From the NCBI RefSeq assembly GCF_030250645.1, contig NZ_JASSVS010000007.1:166400-230399 (forward strand): DNA of 64,000 nucleotides, read 5' to 3'. Both the position numbers and the translations under genes were made by a program. Source of the DNA: Marinobacter azerbaijanicus (GTDB lineage: Bacteria > Pseudomonadota > Gammaproteobacteria > Pseudomonadales > Oleiphilaceae). The first letter of the stretch is position 1; each line of letters begins with the position of its first letter. Shown here piece after piece: positions 54,051 to 63,953 of the stretch. The notes under the pieces are model-generated. The model did not search any database. It saw only the letters and a program-made list of their open reading frames with translations, and was not told where the DNA came from.

Positions 54051-54826
54051 GGGATGCCCCGGTCTGGTACCGGCTGGCCTTCGCCTACCTTGAGTGCGTG
54101 CCGAATGGCGCGCAGCACGTAGTTCTGGGCCTGGGCAATAGAGGCGCGCGCCGAAAGCCCGGACGCTCTGCCCGCAGCAATTGAGGCTGCCAGGGTGCAG
54201 CCGGTGCCGTGGTATTCGCCTCCGATACGCTCGATGTGGAAGTGCAGCGGATCCTGGTCGCGGTAGTAAAGCGAATTGATGATTTCATCGCCCTCGCCAT
54301 GCCCGCCTGTCGCCAGTACCGACTCGCAGCCTGACTCCAGCAGATTGTGAGCCGCGCGGGCAGCGTCCTCATCGCCTCCCAGCAGTGCCAGTTCTATGCT
54401 GTTGGGGGTAATGATTTCTGCGTACGGGAACAGGCGCTGCTTCATGCGTTCAATCAGCGCCTCGTCCGCCAGATCGCCGCCGCCGGCAGCCTTGATGACC
54501 GGATCGGTGATTAGCGGAATGTCCGGATGCCCGGCCAGGAAATCCACAAGTACATCCACCACATCGGCATTGCCCAGGGCGCCGGTCTTTATGGCGTGAA
54601 TAGGAGAGTCGGCTGCCAGGCATTGCAGTTGCTGACGAACAATCTCCGGGTCCGTTGCGGTGGCATTGTAGACATTCCGGGTGTCCTGCACGGTCAGACA
54701 CGAGAGCACCGGAAGGGGGTGGCAGCCCAGTGCGGTAATGGCCTGGATGTCGGCCTGAATGCCGGCTCCTCCCGAGGGATCAAGGCCGGAAATAATCAGA
54801 ACGTGAGGGCGGTGATGAAGTTTGAT
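54038..54826 (-). CDS. thiD: Hydroxymethylpyrimidine/phosphomethylpyrimidine kinase, non-standard start
   Basis: Ribokinase-fold enzyme that phosphorylates HMP twice for thiamine synthesis. The essential N-terminus VLIISGLDPSGGAGIQADIQ is encoded at about 54760-54810, but no ATG, GTG or TTG precedes it in this frame. GAGGAG, overlapping the hemJ stop, is seven bases before ATC 54826, so an ATC start is the best guess; CTG 54832 is another option. The first ordinary start (GTG 54709) would delete the substrate-binding loop. Otherwise the protein is normal (GEYHGTGCTLAASIAA; about 262 residues). It is coupled to hemJ upstream and overlaps thiE. Confidence 0.88.
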   Translation of the reverse strand: MKLHHRPHVLIISGLDPSGGAGIQADIQAITALGCHPLPVLSCLTVQDTRNVYNATATDPEIVRQQLQCLAADSPIHAIKTGALGNADVVDVLVDFLAGHPDIPLITDPVIKAAGGGDLADEALIERMKQRLFPYAEIITPNSIELALLGGDEDAARAAHNLLESGCESVLATGGHGEGDEIINSLYYRDQDPLHFHIERIGGEYHGTGCTLAASIAAGRASGLSARASIAQAQNYVLRAIRHALKVGEGQPVPDRGIPWES

Positions 54827-54837
54827 GGTCAGGCTCC

Positions 54838-55260
54838 TCAGAATGGTTTTACGGAAGCAAGAATAACAACGGCAACCAGGATCAGGACAGGGACCTCGTT
54901 GAACCAGCGATAGAACACATGGCTGCGGGTGTTTCTGTCGTCGCGGAACACTTTCACCAGGTGGCCGCAGTAGAAGTGGTAGCCGATCAGCAGAGCCACC
55001 AGCAGCAGTTTGGCGTGCAGCCAGCCCTGGCTCATGTAACCCTGAACATTGTAACTGATGAGCCAGAGTCCAAAAACGACCGTCGCTATCATGGACGGTG
55101 TGGTGATGCCCCGGTAGAGCTTGCGCTCCATGATCTTGAAGCGTTCGCGGCCGGGTTCATCATCACAGGCAGCGTGATAGACAAACAGCCGGGGCAGGTA
55201 AAAGATGCCGGCGAACCAGCACACCATTGCAATAATATGCAGGGCTTTGACCCACAGCAT
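54838..55260 (-). CDS. hemJ: Protoporphyrinogen IX oxidase HemJ
   Basis: Integral membrane protein of 140 residues with four helices. MLWVKALHIIAMVCWFAG and LPRLFVYH at the N-terminus (conserved His8) and GWLHAKLLLVALLIGYHF are typical of HemJ, which oxidises protoporphyrinogen IX in bacteria without HemG or HemY. It lies three bases after clc and 12 before thiD, in the same transcript as hemL. Confidence 0.94.
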   Translation of the reverse strand: MLWVKALHIIAMVCWFAGIFYLPRLFVYHAACDDEPGRERFKIMERKLYRGITTPSMIATVVFGLWLISYNVQGYMSQGWLHAKLLLVALLIGYHFYCGHLVKVFRDDRNTRSHVFYRWFNEVPVLILVAVVILASVKPF

Positions 55261-55263
55261 TGG

Positions 55264-57048
55264 TTAACTCCGTCGGTATTGGTAGTAGCTTTCGATATCG
55301 GATTTCAGAATCACGCCGTATACGCGCTGAATCATGGGAGCGACGTGACGTTGAACATACAGAGCTTCTGCACTGGTGTGCTCAAACTGGTTCAGTGCCT
55401 CTTCCAGCGTTGCCTGGTACTGCACCGGAGCAATATCCCGGCGATTGGCGGGGATGTCCATAAGGTCAATCTGCTCCGGAGCTTCTTGTTCATCTTCCCT
55501 GCCACTTTCGCCTGACGGCTTGGTATCTTCCAGGTAGCGTGCCAGATCCACGGCGGGTAACAGCGCGGTGGGACCGCTGCTGCCTTCAACCACCAGCCAC
55601 TTGGGCTCTGATTTCAGGACCTTTACGGCCTCATCCCTGGACAGGAAGCGTTCGGTACGAAGGATGCTCCTGTCCATGATTGCGCCCACCGAGACCCGCC
55701 TCAGGGCCTGGATAACCGGGGAATTCTGATAGCTGAGCCCCTGGCTCTTGAGAATGGTCAGGAACAGGGATTTCTTGCCGAATGCTTCGCTGGTTACCAG
55801 GCTGGCGGTAGTGATGACCAGCATGCCCGGCAGGATGATGTTCGGGTTTCTGGTGAGTTCCATCAGTGCCATGAGTGCCGCAAGCGGCGCCTGAAGCACG
55901 GCTCCCATCATCGCCCCCATGCCCAGCATGGCATAGAAACCCACGGATGAAACCGTATCGGGGAAAACCTGTGCACCAATTAAGCCCATGGCACCACCCA
56001 GCGTGGCCCCCATGAACAGGGTGGGGCCGATAACGCCACTGGGCATGCCCAGCCCCAGGGTGACCGATGTGATAATCAGCTTGGCGACGCCGGCACCTAG
56101 TAACAGCCAGAACGGCAGTTGATTGTCGATGGTGTACTGGACCGTGTCGTAGCCGATGCCCATAACTTCCGGCACCACCACAGCGAATGGCACCATGAGA
56201 AGCCCCGCCACAGTCAGTCGCAGAAGTACCGGGCGGTGGTGATGCCGGCCAGTGGTATCCACCAGTTGTATAAATGCTGCTGCCGCAACCCCGATAATAA
56301 TGGCGATCACGATGATCCACGGTATTTCCATCAGCGAGTTCATGGTCAGCGGAGGCACACTGAAAGCCGGCTCTGAGCCGTACACCGCCTGGCTCACCAC
56401 CGCTGCGGTTACCGATGCCAGGATGATAGGCGTAAAGCCGGCGATGGTGTATTCCATCATCACCACTTCCATGGCGAAGATGACGCCGGAAATGGGCGTA
56501 TTGAAAGAGGCAGAGATGGCAGCAGCGCAGCCACAGGCAACCAGTGTCCGGATGCTGTTGTTGGGTAGTCGCATCCACTGGCCCATGAGACTCGAAAAGG
56601 CGGCGCCCAAATGAACTGCCGGTCCTTCCCGACCGGCCGACTGGCCGGTTACAACCGTACTGACACCGGTCACGAACTGAACCAGTGCACTGCGGATGGA
56701 AATGTAGCCCTGGTGGTAATTCAGGCGTTCCATGACATGCACGATGCCTACCTTGCGATCATGAGTGGCAAGGTTATGCATCAGGACGCCGAGCCCGACG
56801 GCACCGGCAAGGGGCAGGACTGCCCGGGTCAGGATGTGGAGTTCTTCGAAGGATTCGGAGCCTTCTCCCGGCAGGAAATATTCCAGCGGCCATTCGATGG
56901 CGAATCGGAATATCAGGATAACGCCCCCGGTAAACAACCCGGACAGCAGGCCCAGAACCGCCAGTTGTGGTAAAGCGTCCACGCCGGAGAGCCGGCGACG
57001 GAAAACAGGGATCAGGTTCTCGGTGGTCTTGTGCCAGAATTTACGCAT
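55264..57048 (-). CDS. CLC-type chloride channel/transporter with CBS domains
   Basis: A 594-residue membrane protein from ATG 57048 (the open frame to 57123 has a weak start). The CLC core spans about residues 26-440, with the gating motif GREGP (139-143), GVIGP, and NTPISGVIFAMEV. Two C-terminal CBS domains (about 455-590) are separated by an acidic linker. The proton-glutamate position has Val195 (FAMEV where E. coli ClC-ec1 has FIIEE) and the first selectivity motif is KVGIV (99-103) instead of GSGIP. Both differences are odd for an H+/Cl- exchanger. First gene of the clc-hemJ-thiD-thiE-hemL transcript; divergent from argC. Confidence 0.9.
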   Translation of the reverse strand: MRKFWHKTTENLIPVFRRRLSGVDALPQLAVLGLLSGLFTGGVILIFRFAIEWPLEYFLPGEGSESFEELHILTRAVLPLAGAVGLGVLMHNLATHDRKVGIVHVMERLNYHQGYISIRSALVQFVTGVSTVVTGQSAGREGPAVHLGAAFSSLMGQWMRLPNNSIRTLVACGCAAAISASFNTPISGVIFAMEVVMMEYTIAGFTPIILASVTAAVVSQAVYGSEPAFSVPPLTMNSLMEIPWIIVIAIIIGVAAAAFIQLVDTTGRHHHRPVLLRLTVAGLLMVPFAVVVPEVMGIGYDTVQYTIDNQLPFWLLLGAGVAKLIITSVTLGLGMPSGVIGPTLFMGATLGGAMGLIGAQVFPDTVSSVGFYAMLGMGAMMGAVLQAPLAALMALMELTRNPNIILPGMLVITTASLVTSEAFGKKSLFLTILKSQGLSYQNSPVIQALRRVSVGAIMDRSILRTERFLSRDEAVKVLKSEPKWLVVEGSSGPTALLPAVDLARYLEDTKPSGESGREDEQEAPEQIDLMDIPANRRDIAPVQYQATLEEALNQFEHTSAEALYVQRHVAPMIQRVYGVILKSDIESYYQYRRS

Positions 57049-57181
57049 GAACGCCGGTTTTCCGGAGGTGAGTGGTTTTCTGACGATATTGTAACCAGCG
57101 TTGGTCGGGCTGCAATAAGTCATTGGTTTATCATGTTAGACTATTGGGCTTTCAGGAACCTGATTTCAGCTGGAGTAACTG

Positions 57182-58219
57182 GTGATAAATGTAGGCATTG
57201 TAGGTGGAACCGGTTATACCGGTGTCGAACTTCTGAGGATTCTGGCGGTTCATCCGGAAGCAAAGGTGAGCTGTATCACATCGCGCTCTGAGGCGGGCAT
57301 GCCGGTTGCCGACATGTACCCGAACCTGCGCGGCCATTACGACCTGGCTTTCTCAGAACCTGACGTGAAGACCCTGGCAGCCTGTGATCTGGTGTTTTTT
57401 GCAACACCTCATGGCGTTGCGATGCGCATGATGCCGGAGCTGATGGCCGCTGGTGCGAGGGTTGTAGACCTTTCGGCAGACTTCCGCCTGAAGGATCTTG
57501 ACGTCTGGGCCAACTGGTATGGTATGCCCCACGAGAGTCCGGAGTGGGCAGAAAAGGCGGTCTACGGCCTGCCCGAAGTGGTGAGGGGCGAGATTGTCAA
57601 TGCTCAGCTGGTGGCCAACCCCGGATGTTATCCGACAGCGGTTCAGTTGGGCTTTCTGCCATTGCTGGAGAGTGGTCTGGTTGATCCTTCACGGCTGATT
57701 GCCGATGCCAAGTCAGGTGCCAGTGGGGCCGGGCGGCAGGGCAAGATCGGGATGCTGCACGGCGAGGTTGGTGAGAGCTTCAAGGCTTATGGCGCGTCTG
57801 GCCACCGGCATCTTCCGGAGATTCGCCAGGGCCTGTCGCAGGCTGCTGGCAGTGATGTGGGTGTCACCTTCGTGCCGCACCTGATTCCCATGATTCGCGG
57901 TATCGAAGCCACCCTGTATGCCGAACTGCGTAATCCTGACGACTTTGACCGCTTGCAGGCGCTCTACGAAGAGCGGTTCCGTGACGAACCTTTCGTGGAC
58001 GTGATGCCATTTGGCAGTCACCCGGAAACACGCAGTGTCCGTGGTGCCAACAACTGCCGTATGGCGCTCCATCGGCAGGAACAGAGCAATATCGTTATCG
58101 TGTCATCGGTTATCGATAACCTAGTAAAAGGTGCCGCGGGTCAGGCTGTCCAGAACATGAACATCATGTTCGGTCTGCAGGAAACCATGGGGCTGGAAGC
58201 GCCCGCGTTGCTGCCATAG
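57182..58219 (+). CDS. argC: N-acetyl-gamma-glutamyl-phosphate reductase
   Basis: NADPH-dependent third enzyme of arginine synthesis. The 345-residue protein has [16 protein letters not shown] (nucleotide site), the catalytic ANPGCYPTA (Cys), and HRHLPEI with the conserved His. It starts at GTG 57182 with TGGAG at a proper distance. It heads the argC-DUF6776-bactofilin-erpA series, as in Pseudomonas. The clc promoter region is only 58 bases away on the other side. Confidence 0.97.
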   Translation: MINVGIVGGTGYTGVELLRILAVHPEAKVSCITSRSEAGMPVADMYPNLRGHYDLAFSEPDVKTLAACDLVFFATPHGVAMRMMPELMAAGARVVDLSADFRLKDLDVWANWYGMPHESPEWAEKAVYGLPEVVRGEIVNAQLVANPGCYPTAVQLGFLPLLESGLVDPSRLIADAKSGASGAGRQGKIGMLHGEVGESFKAYGASGHRHLPEIRQGLSQAAGSDVGVTFVPHLIPMIRGIEATLYAELRNPDDFDRLQALYEERFRDEPFVDVMPFGSHPETRSVRGANNCRMALHRQEQSNIVIVSSVIDNLVKGAAGQAVQNMNIMFGLQETMGLEAPALLP

Positions 58220-58228
58220 GTCCGTCCA

Positions 58229-58969
58229 GTGAGTGAATCCAGAAAACCCGCTGAAGAGTACGTCGTAATCAGGCATCGGCCGGGCTACCGGCTCCGCCGT
58301 ACCCTGATACTGCTGACCTTCTCCATTTCCGCCGCAGTGGTTGGCTATGTGGCCGGCATGGCCCAGGGCGGGTTCCGGTTTTCGACCGCTGAGGAGTCCC
58401 GCGATCGCCTGGAAGAGCAGGTAGATCAGCTGCGGGACCAGAACAGGAAAGCCAGTCAGCAGCTGGTGAACCTTGAGCGGGGTCGTAGCATTGACGCCCA
58501 GGCGCTCAATCAGGCCCGCAGAACCATCGTTGATCTGGAAACGCAGATTGCATCACTGAAAGCCGACCTGACCTTCTATAAAAACATTATGGCTCCCTCG
58601 GAAACCAGCAAGGGGTTACAGGTTGACCGACTCGCTATGCAGAGTGCGCGGCAGGAGGGTGTCTACAATTTCAAGCTGGTACTGACTCAGGTGGGTGATA
58701 ACAAGAGTTATATTTCAGGTGTGGTGGCGGTGAACGTCATCGGCATACGCAATAACGAAAAGGAAGTGATCGCTCTGCGGGACCTTTCTGACGATATCGA
58801 CGACCTGGGAGTAAAGTTCCGTTTCCGGTACTTCCAGGATATAGAGGGCGTGCTGCGGGTGCCCGATGGCTTTGAGCCCCTTGAACTGCAGGTGGTGGCC
58901 CGTGCCGAAGGCAGCAAATCGTCCCAGGCCGAACGCACATTTGATTGGGATGAACTGACGGAGAACTGA
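58229..58969 (+). CDS. DUF6776 membrane-anchored coiled-coil protein
   Basis: A 246-residue protein with one N-terminal membrane helix (about residues 24-44, TLILLTFSISAAVVGYVAGM), a coiled coil (55-115, SRDRLEEQVDQLRDQNRKAS...) and a beta-rich C-terminal domain (KLVLTQVGDNKSYISGVVAV...). The family is common beside argC and bactofilin in Pseudomonas relatives. It starts at GTG 58229, nine bases after argC, and precedes the bactofilin gene by one base, so the two may form a membrane-cytoskeleton unit. Function is inferred only. Confidence 0.82.
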   Translation: MSESRKPAEEYVVIRHRPGYRLRRTLILLTFSISAAVVGYVAGMAQGGFRFSTAEESRDRLEEQVDQLRDQNRKASQQLVNLERGRSIDAQALNQARRTIVDLETQIASLKADLTFYKNIMAPSETSKGLQVDRLAMQSARQEGVYNFKLVLTQVGDNKSYISGVVAVNVIGIRNNEKEVIALRDLSDDIDDLGVKFRFRYFQDIEGVLRVPDGFEPLELQVVARAEGSKSSQAERTFDWDELTEN

Positions 58970-58970
58970 C

Positions 58971-59444
58971 ATGCTTGGCAAGAAGAAACAGAAACCGCGT
59001 CGCCCCAGCGGGCACTTTGACACCCTTGTCTCTTCCCGGACGACGGTGGAGGGGGATGTGCATTTCTCCGGCGGGCTTCACGTCGATGGTACGATCCGGG
59101 GCAGGGTGGTCGCGGAAGAGGGAGGCGACGCGGTTCTGAGAATCTCGGAGGTGGGTTCTGTTGAGGGCGATATTGTCGCACCCCATGTCATTATCAACGG
59201 GACCGTACATGGGGACGTCTACGCCTCTACGCATCTTGAACTGGCCGAAAAAGCCTCCATTCACGGTAATGTCTATTACAACCTGATCGAGATGGCAATG
59301 GGAGCGTCGGTGAATGGCAGTCTGGTTCACCAGAATGAGCCAGTAGGCCTTCTTGGCCGCGACAAGCGCTCCGCAAGCGTGCGATCTTCCGAAGAAGACA
59401 AGGCGGAAGAGCATGACGATGCGGCTGAGCCTGGCAAGGAATAG
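58971..59444 (+). CDS. Bactofilin
   Basis: Polymer-forming cytoskeletal protein of 157 residues. The beta-helix core (about residues 15-120) has the repeated [19 protein letters not shown] and [21 protein letters not shown] pattern of DUF583 bactofilins; both ends are charged and disordered (start KKKQKPRR; acidic end). Bactofilins form nucleotide-independent filaments at membranes and often guide cell-wall enzymes. The M23 peptidase (MepM-like) is only 1.5 kb away, which fits the frequent bactofilin-M23 link, but they lie on opposite strands. Confidence 0.93.
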   Translation: MLGKKKQKPRRPSGHFDTLVSSRTTVEGDVHFSGGLHVDGTIRGRVVAEEGGDAVLRISEVGSVEGDIVAPHVIINGTVHGDVYASTHLELAEKASIHGNVYYNLIEMAMGASVNGSLVHQNEPVGLLGRDKRSASVRSSEEDKAEEHDDAAEPGKE

Positions 59445-59509
59445 TTGATTGTTTTAGTCAGGAATATGATAATCAGGTCAGTTATTTTTCTAGCAGACCG
59501 GAGGCGGAC

Positions 59510-59863
59510 TTGAGTGTAGTTCAGCAACAGGCAATAACACCGGTGTTTTTCAGTGACAGCGCGGTGTCCAAGGTGCGCGAACTGGTTGAGGAAGAGGGTA
59601 ACTCTGAACTCAAGCTTCGCGTTTTTGTGACCGGCGGCGGCTGTTCTGGTTTCCAGTACGGTTTCTCATTTGATGAGGCACAGGACGACGAAGACACTGT
59701 CATTGAAAAAGATGGTGTGATGTTGCTGGTTGATCCGATGAGTTATCAGTATCTGGTCGGGGCAACCGTGGACTATCAGGAGGGGCTGCAGGGGTCCCAG
59801 TTCATTGTGCAGAATCCCAACGCAAGTTCCACTTGTGGCTGTGGCAGTTCCTTTTCCATCTGA
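59510..59863 (+). CDS. erpA: Iron-sulfur cluster insertion protein ErpA
   Basis: A-type carrier that delivers [4Fe-4S] clusters to proteins including those of isoprenoid synthesis. The 117-residue protein has the three conserved Cys: Cys45 (GGGCSGF), Cys109 and Cys111 (STCGCGSSF). It starts at TTG 59510 with GGAGG six bases upstream. It is convergent with anmK with 9 bases between. Confidence 0.96.
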   Translation: MSVVQQQAITPVFFSDSAVSKVRELVEEEGNSELKLRVFVTGGGCSGFQYGFSFDEAQDDEDTVIEKDGVMLLVDPMSYQYLVGATVDYQEGLQGSQFIVQNPNASSTCGCGSSFSI

Positions 59864-59872
59864 CGAGGCCTG

Positions 59873-60970
59873 TCAGGCGTAATAGACCGCGCCCAGAACC
59901 CTTTCTCCAATTGCGCCCGTTACCTCTGGCAGGTTTCCGGGTCTCCCTGATAGTGTCTGGCTGGCCAGCCAGGCAAACGCGGCAGGCTCCACCCATTGTG
60001 GGTCAAGCCCGAGCTCTGCGGTAGAGGCGATTCGGGACGGGCTGCAGGTACGCTGTAGTTCCCGCATCAGCACTCTGTTTCTGGCGCCTCCTCCACATAC
60101 AAAGATGGTCATACCCGGAGCGTGTGGAATCTGCTGTGCCACGGACACGGCTGTCAGCTCCAGTAGTGTCCTCTGGACATCTGCTCCGGACAGGTCGGGA
60201 TGACGCTTCAGCAATGTTTTAAGCCACTCCAGGTTGAACTTCTCGGTACCGGTGCTTTTGGGTGGCTGCCGCGAGAAATACGCGTCCGAGAGCATGTCTC
60301 CCAGCAGGCTTTGGTCAACCGAGCCTTCCTCCGCCCATGCGCCATCCTTGTCATAAGCGCGGCCTGTCTGATGCTGGCACCAGGCGTCCATCAGGGCGTT
60401 GGATGGTCCGGTGTCAAAGCCGGTAACGACAGCCTCCTCGCTTGCAGGTAAATGGGTGATATTGGCAATGCCGCCGAGATTGAGTATGCAGCGATCTTCG
60501 TCGGAGGCACTGAAGAATGCTTTATGGAAAGCCGGTACCAGCGGCGCACCCTGTCCTCCTGCCGCCATGTCGCGGCGCCGGAAGTCAGCAATGGTGGTTA
60601 TTCCGGTGCGTTCCGCTATGAGGGTGGGGTCACCAATCTGGAGGGAGAAGGCTGCTGAACGATCCGGCTGATGCCTGACGGTCTGTCCATGGCTGCCAAT
60701 GGCTGCAATCGATGTTAGCGGGAGTCCGGATTTTTCAATCACACTGGTTGCGGCAAGCGCGAACAGGGAGCCGGTCGTATGGTCGAGTTCCCCGAGGTCA
60801 TCAGGGGTGCCGCGATTCTGGCTGAGGTTAATCAGCCGTCTACGGATATCAGCAGGGTAATCAGTGGTATGGGTGGCGTGGATCCGGATGCGCTGACCCT
60901 CAAACGACACCAGTATGGCATCTATGCCATCCATACTGGTGCCGGACATCAGTCCAATCCAGGCTTCCAT
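59873..60970 (-). CDS. anmK: Anhydro-N-acetylmuramic acid kinase
   Basis: Phosphorylates and opens 1,6-anhydro-MurNAc in cell-wall recycling. The 365-residue protein has LMSGTSMDGIDAILV at the N-terminus, IGSHGQTVRH (catalytic region) and FVCGGGARNRVLM near the C-terminus. It follows the M23 peptidase gene by three bases on the same strand, grouping wall cleavage and recycling. Confidence 0.97.
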   Translation of the reverse strand: MEAWIGLMSGTSMDGIDAILVSFEGQRIRIHATHTTDYPADIRRRLINLSQNRGTPDDLGELDHTTGSLFALAATSVIEKSGLPLTSIAAIGSHGQTVRHQPDRSAAFSLQIGDPTLIAERTGITTIADFRRRDMAAGGQGAPLVPAFHKAFFSASDEDRCILNLGGIANITHLPASEEAVVTGFDTGPSNALMDAWCQHQTGRAYDKDGAWAEEGSVDQSLLGDMLSDAYFSRQPPKSTGTEKFNLEWLKTLLKRHPDLSGADVQRTLLELTAVSVAQQIPHAPGMTIFVCGGGARNRVLMRELQRTCSPSRIASTAELGLDPQWVEPAAFAWLASQTLSGRPGNLPEVTGAIGERVLGAVYYA

Positions 60971-60973
60971 GTT

Positions 60974-62386
60974 TTACTCGTCCGCGGCCATGGCCAGTTG
61001 CTGGTAGTCCTGCCGGAAAAGCTCAAACTTGGCTACCTGCTGATTAGCAAACTTGCTGAAGCGTGCCATTTCAGACTTCGGTATCGGTTTGGCGTCAGGC
61101 AGTTTGACAGTCCGCGAGTTTCGCGGGGAGCCATTCACGCGGAATTCGTAGTGCAGGTGTGGTCCGGTCACCATACCTGAAGAGCCCACATGGCCGATGG
61201 TGTCGCCCTGTTTCACGCGTGTTCCGGTGCTTATACCTTTGCCAAAGCGGCTCAAGTGGGCATACAGGGTGGTGATGTTGTCGCCGTGCTTGAGGATGAC
61301 TGTGCGGCCATAACCTCCTTTCCAGCCGGCAAACTGCACCCTGCCGTGGCCCGCTGCCTTGATCGGTGTCCCCGGGGGGGCTGCATAGTCCGTGCCTTCG
61401 TGAGGGCGAACCACATCCAGCACCGGGTGACGTCGCTGAAGGTTAAAGGACGAAGAAACCCGAGCATCGATGGGTGTTCTCAGGAATGCCTTGCGCATAC
61501 TGCTGCCATCGGGGCTGTAGTAGTCAGTATCGCCATTGCTGTCCTTATATCGTAACGCGACAACTTCCTTGCCCCGGTTAACGAAGCGGGCCGAGATTAT
61601 GTCGCCGGTACCAAATTTTTCGCCATCCAGGTAGAGCTCTTCATAGACGACTTCAAAACGGTCGCCCTTGCGTACGTCATAGACGAAATCAATATTCCAG
61701 CCGAAGATGCCGGCCATTTCCATAGACAATCTGTCGGACATGCCGGCTTCGCGGGCGGCAACATAGAGTGAACCATCAATAATGCCGGAGGCAAACGCAG
61801 GTTTTACATCGGGTTCACGTACCACGGTTTCGCCTTTGAAGCCATCTTCGGTCTTTTCGACCCGAAGGGTTTCAAGAAGGTTGCGCTGAAGATCAACCGC
61901 AGCCAGTTCACCGGCGTCATCGGTTGCAAACGAGATGGTTTCGCCAGCGTAGAGTCGCTGCAGCTTGTCTGCCTCGCCGTCGCCATGAATCACCGAAAGC
62001 ATGATGCCATCGTTGAAGCCTGCCCTGCTGAAGAGGGAGGACAGGGTGTCACCGGATTTGATCCTGTACTCCTGCCACTTGAGCTCAGGTTCGCTCGCTT
62101 CTGCTATGGCCGCTGCCGTATCAAGTGCTTCTGGCAGTTGTGGCTGGTCAGCAATACTGGCCACAACGTGTGCCGGCTTTTCGCTGCTGGAAGCCTGTTT
62201 GGCAGAGGAGTTGCCGGTATCGCCCGTTTCGGTAACGGTGCCTTCATTGAGGTCCAGCGCGTAGGCCATTCGGTTGGCTTCAACGTCGGCACTTGGGCTC
62301 ATGAGAATGGCAGCTGCGACAACAACACTGGTCGCAGCGGCGATGGTAATATGTGTTTTTGGAAATTTTTTGAGCACGTGTCGCAT
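60974..62386 (-). CDS. mepM: M23 murein DD-endopeptidase, MepM-like
   Basis: A 470-residue periplasmic enzyme that cuts peptide cross-links for wall growth. It has an N-terminal signal-anchor helix (ITIAAATSVVVAAAILM), a LysM/OapA-like domain (KSGDTLSSLFSRAGF near residue 112) and a C-terminal LytM/M23 domain with zinc motifs HEGTDYAAP and HLHYEF. The order mepM-anmK with tyrS divergent is the same in Pseudomonas. Confidence 0.95.
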   Translation of the reverse strand: MRHVLKKFPKTHITIAAATSVVVAAAILMSPSADVEANRMAYALDLNEGTVTETGDTGNSSAKQASSSEKPAHVVASIADQPQLPEALDTAAAIAEASEPELKWQEYRIKSGDTLSSLFSRAGFNDGIMLSVIHGDGEADKLQRLYAGETISFATDDAGELAAVDLQRNLLETLRVEKTEDGFKGETVVREPDVKPAFASGIIDGSLYVAAREAGMSDRLSMEMAGIFGWNIDFVYDVRKGDRFEVVYEELYLDGEKFGTGDIISARFVNRGKEVVALRYKDSNGDTDYYSPDGSSMRKAFLRTPIDARVSSSFNLQRRHPVLDVVRPHEGTDYAAPPGTPIKAAGHGRVQFAGWKGGYGRTVILKHGDNITTLYAHLSRFGKGISTGTRVKQGDTIGHVGSSGMVTGPHLHYEFRVNGSPRNSRTVKLPDAKPIPKSEMARFSKFANQQVAKFELFRQDYQQLAMAADE

Positions 62387-62534
62387 CCGTTTTGATCGGC
62401 ATTCCGGTAGGTTGTACTACCTAATTAAAGCTGTTGTTCAGGTATAGTCCAACAGATTACCGTATAAAATGCGCTCAGGACAGCTTCAAACATTACCGTT
62501 GCTGGCACGCGGACCGGATTTCCTGGGCCAGGGT

Positions 62535-62543
62535 TGCTATAAT
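62535..62543 (+). promoter_or_regulatory. Extended -10 promoter of tyrS
   Basis: TGCTATAAT, a perfect extended -10, 140 bases before the tyrS ATG. No good -35. Confidence 0.55.
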
Positions 62544-62683
62544 CCCCCGCCTTAAATATGCGGCCCTGTTTAAAAACTGAGCAGGAATACTTTAACAGGG
62601 AGGCCGGTAACGCACAGATTTCTTTTGTAGAGGTCTGTAACCGTCTTCCCGCCCAAACCATCAGAATTGAGGGTGTGTGGTTC

Positions 62684-63886
62684 ATGGCATCTATTGATGA
62701 GGCACTGGCCGTAGTCAAGCGCGGCATGGATGAGTTGATTTCCGAAGAAGCGCTGATTGAGAAGCTGCAGGAAGGGCGTCCACTCAGGATCAAGGCAGGG
62801 TTCGACCCGACAGCGCCTGATCTGCACCTGGGGCATACCGTACTGATCAACAAGCTGCGGCAGTTTCAGGACCTGGGGCATGAAGTCATTTTTCTTATCG
62901 GTGACTTTACCGGCATGATCGGCGACCCCACCGGCAAGAGCGCGACCCGTCCGCCGCTGACGGAGGCTCAGGTGGCTGAAAATGCCATCAGCTATAAAGA
63001 GCAGGTGTTCAAGATCCTGGATCCGGCGAAGACGCGGGTGGTGTTCAATTCAGACTGGATGAACAAGCTCAGTGCGGCAGACATGATTCGCCTGGCCGGC
63101 CAGTACACCGTTGCCCGCATGCTGGAGAGGGACGACTTTACCAAGCGCTATCGCGCCGAGCAGCCGATCGCCATTCACGAGTTTCTTTACCCGCTTGTGC
63201 AGGGTTATGACTCGGTGGCGCTTGAAGCCGATGTTGAGCTGGGAGGAACGGACCAGAAATTCAATCTGCTCATGGGGCGGATCCTGCAGAGGCATTATGG
63301 GCAGTCACCACAGGTCGTTCTTACCATGCCGATACTGGAAGGACTCGACGGCGTTCAGAAAATGTCGAAGTCTCTTGGTAACTATGTGGGTGTCAATGAT
63401 TCGCCCGGTGAAATGTACACCAAGTTGCTCTCCATGCCGGATGATCTGCTGTGGCGCTATTTCGAGTTGCTGAGCTTCCGGCCGCTGGCGGAAGTGGAAG
63501 AATTCCACGCTGCTGTAGATGAAGGTGCTAACCCCCAGGAGTACAAGAAGCTGCTGGCGGAAGAGATTATCACCCGATTCCATGATGCCGAAGCCGCTGC
63601 GACTGCTCACAAGTCGGCCGGTAACCGGGTTGGGCTCGGCGAGATCCCCGAGAATGTGCCGACAGTCGAGGTTTCCCTGGCCGGGCGTGGTGAATTGCAC
63701 ATTGTTTCACTGCTCAAAGAAGCGAATCTTGCAAGCAATGGAAAGGCTGCTAAAGATGTGTTTGGTCGCGGGGCTGTATACATTAACGGTGAACAGGTGA
63801 CAGACGAGCGGATGTTCACGGCCGGCGATGACTGTGTTGTCCAGGCGGGTAAAAAGAAGATTGCCCGTGTTGTGGTCAAGGATTGA
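62684..63886 (+). CDS. tyrS: Tyrosyl-tRNA synthetase
   Basis: Class I enzyme of 400 residues from ATG 62684; the open frame to 62558 adds 42 unconserved residues. HLGH (48-51) and KMSKS with [11 protein letters not shown] (about 233-243) mark the ATP site, and an S4 RNA-binding domain closes the protein ([18 protein letters not shown]). It is divergent from mepM and directly precedes an rRNA-type promoter, as tyrS does in P. aeruginosa. Confidence 0.97.
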   Translation: MASIDEALAVVKRGMDELISEEALIEKLQEGRPLRIKAGFDPTAPDLHLGHTVLINKLRQFQDLGHEVIFLIGDFTGMIGDPTGKSATRPPLTEAQVAENAISYKEQVFKILDPAKTRVVFNSDWMNKLSAADMIRLAGQYTVARMLERDDFTKRYRAEQPIAIHEFLYPLVQGYDSVALEADVELGGTDQKFNLLMGRILQRHYGQSPQVVLTMPILEGLDGVQKMSKSLGNYVGVNDSPGEMYTKLLSMPDDLLWRYFELLSFRPLAEVEEFHAAVDEGANPQEYKKLLAEEIITRFHDAEAAATAHKSAGNRVGLGEIPENVPTVEVSLAGRGELHIVSLLKEANLASNGKAAKDVFGRGAVYINGEQVTDERMFTAGDDCVVQAGKKKIARVVVKD

Positions 63887-63925
63887 ACGGAATGCGGGCT
63901 TTTTGAGAAAATATTGAAAAGCGCG

Positions 63926-63953
63926 TTGACACCTCAAGTGAGCTCTGTAGAAT
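63926..63953 (+). promoter_or_regulatory. Strong sigma-70 promoter, probably of an rRNA operon
   Basis: TTGACA (63926-63931), a 16-base spacer and TAGAAT (63948-63953), 40 bases after tyrS. No ORF or terminator separates it from the window edge at 64000. By synteny a 16S rRNA gene should follow, but none of it is in the window. Confidence 0.75.

Noticed and set aside
53367..57181. TPP riboswitch for thiD-thiE
   Set aside because: No THI-box-like sequence or long leader; thiD starts 12 bases after hemJ.
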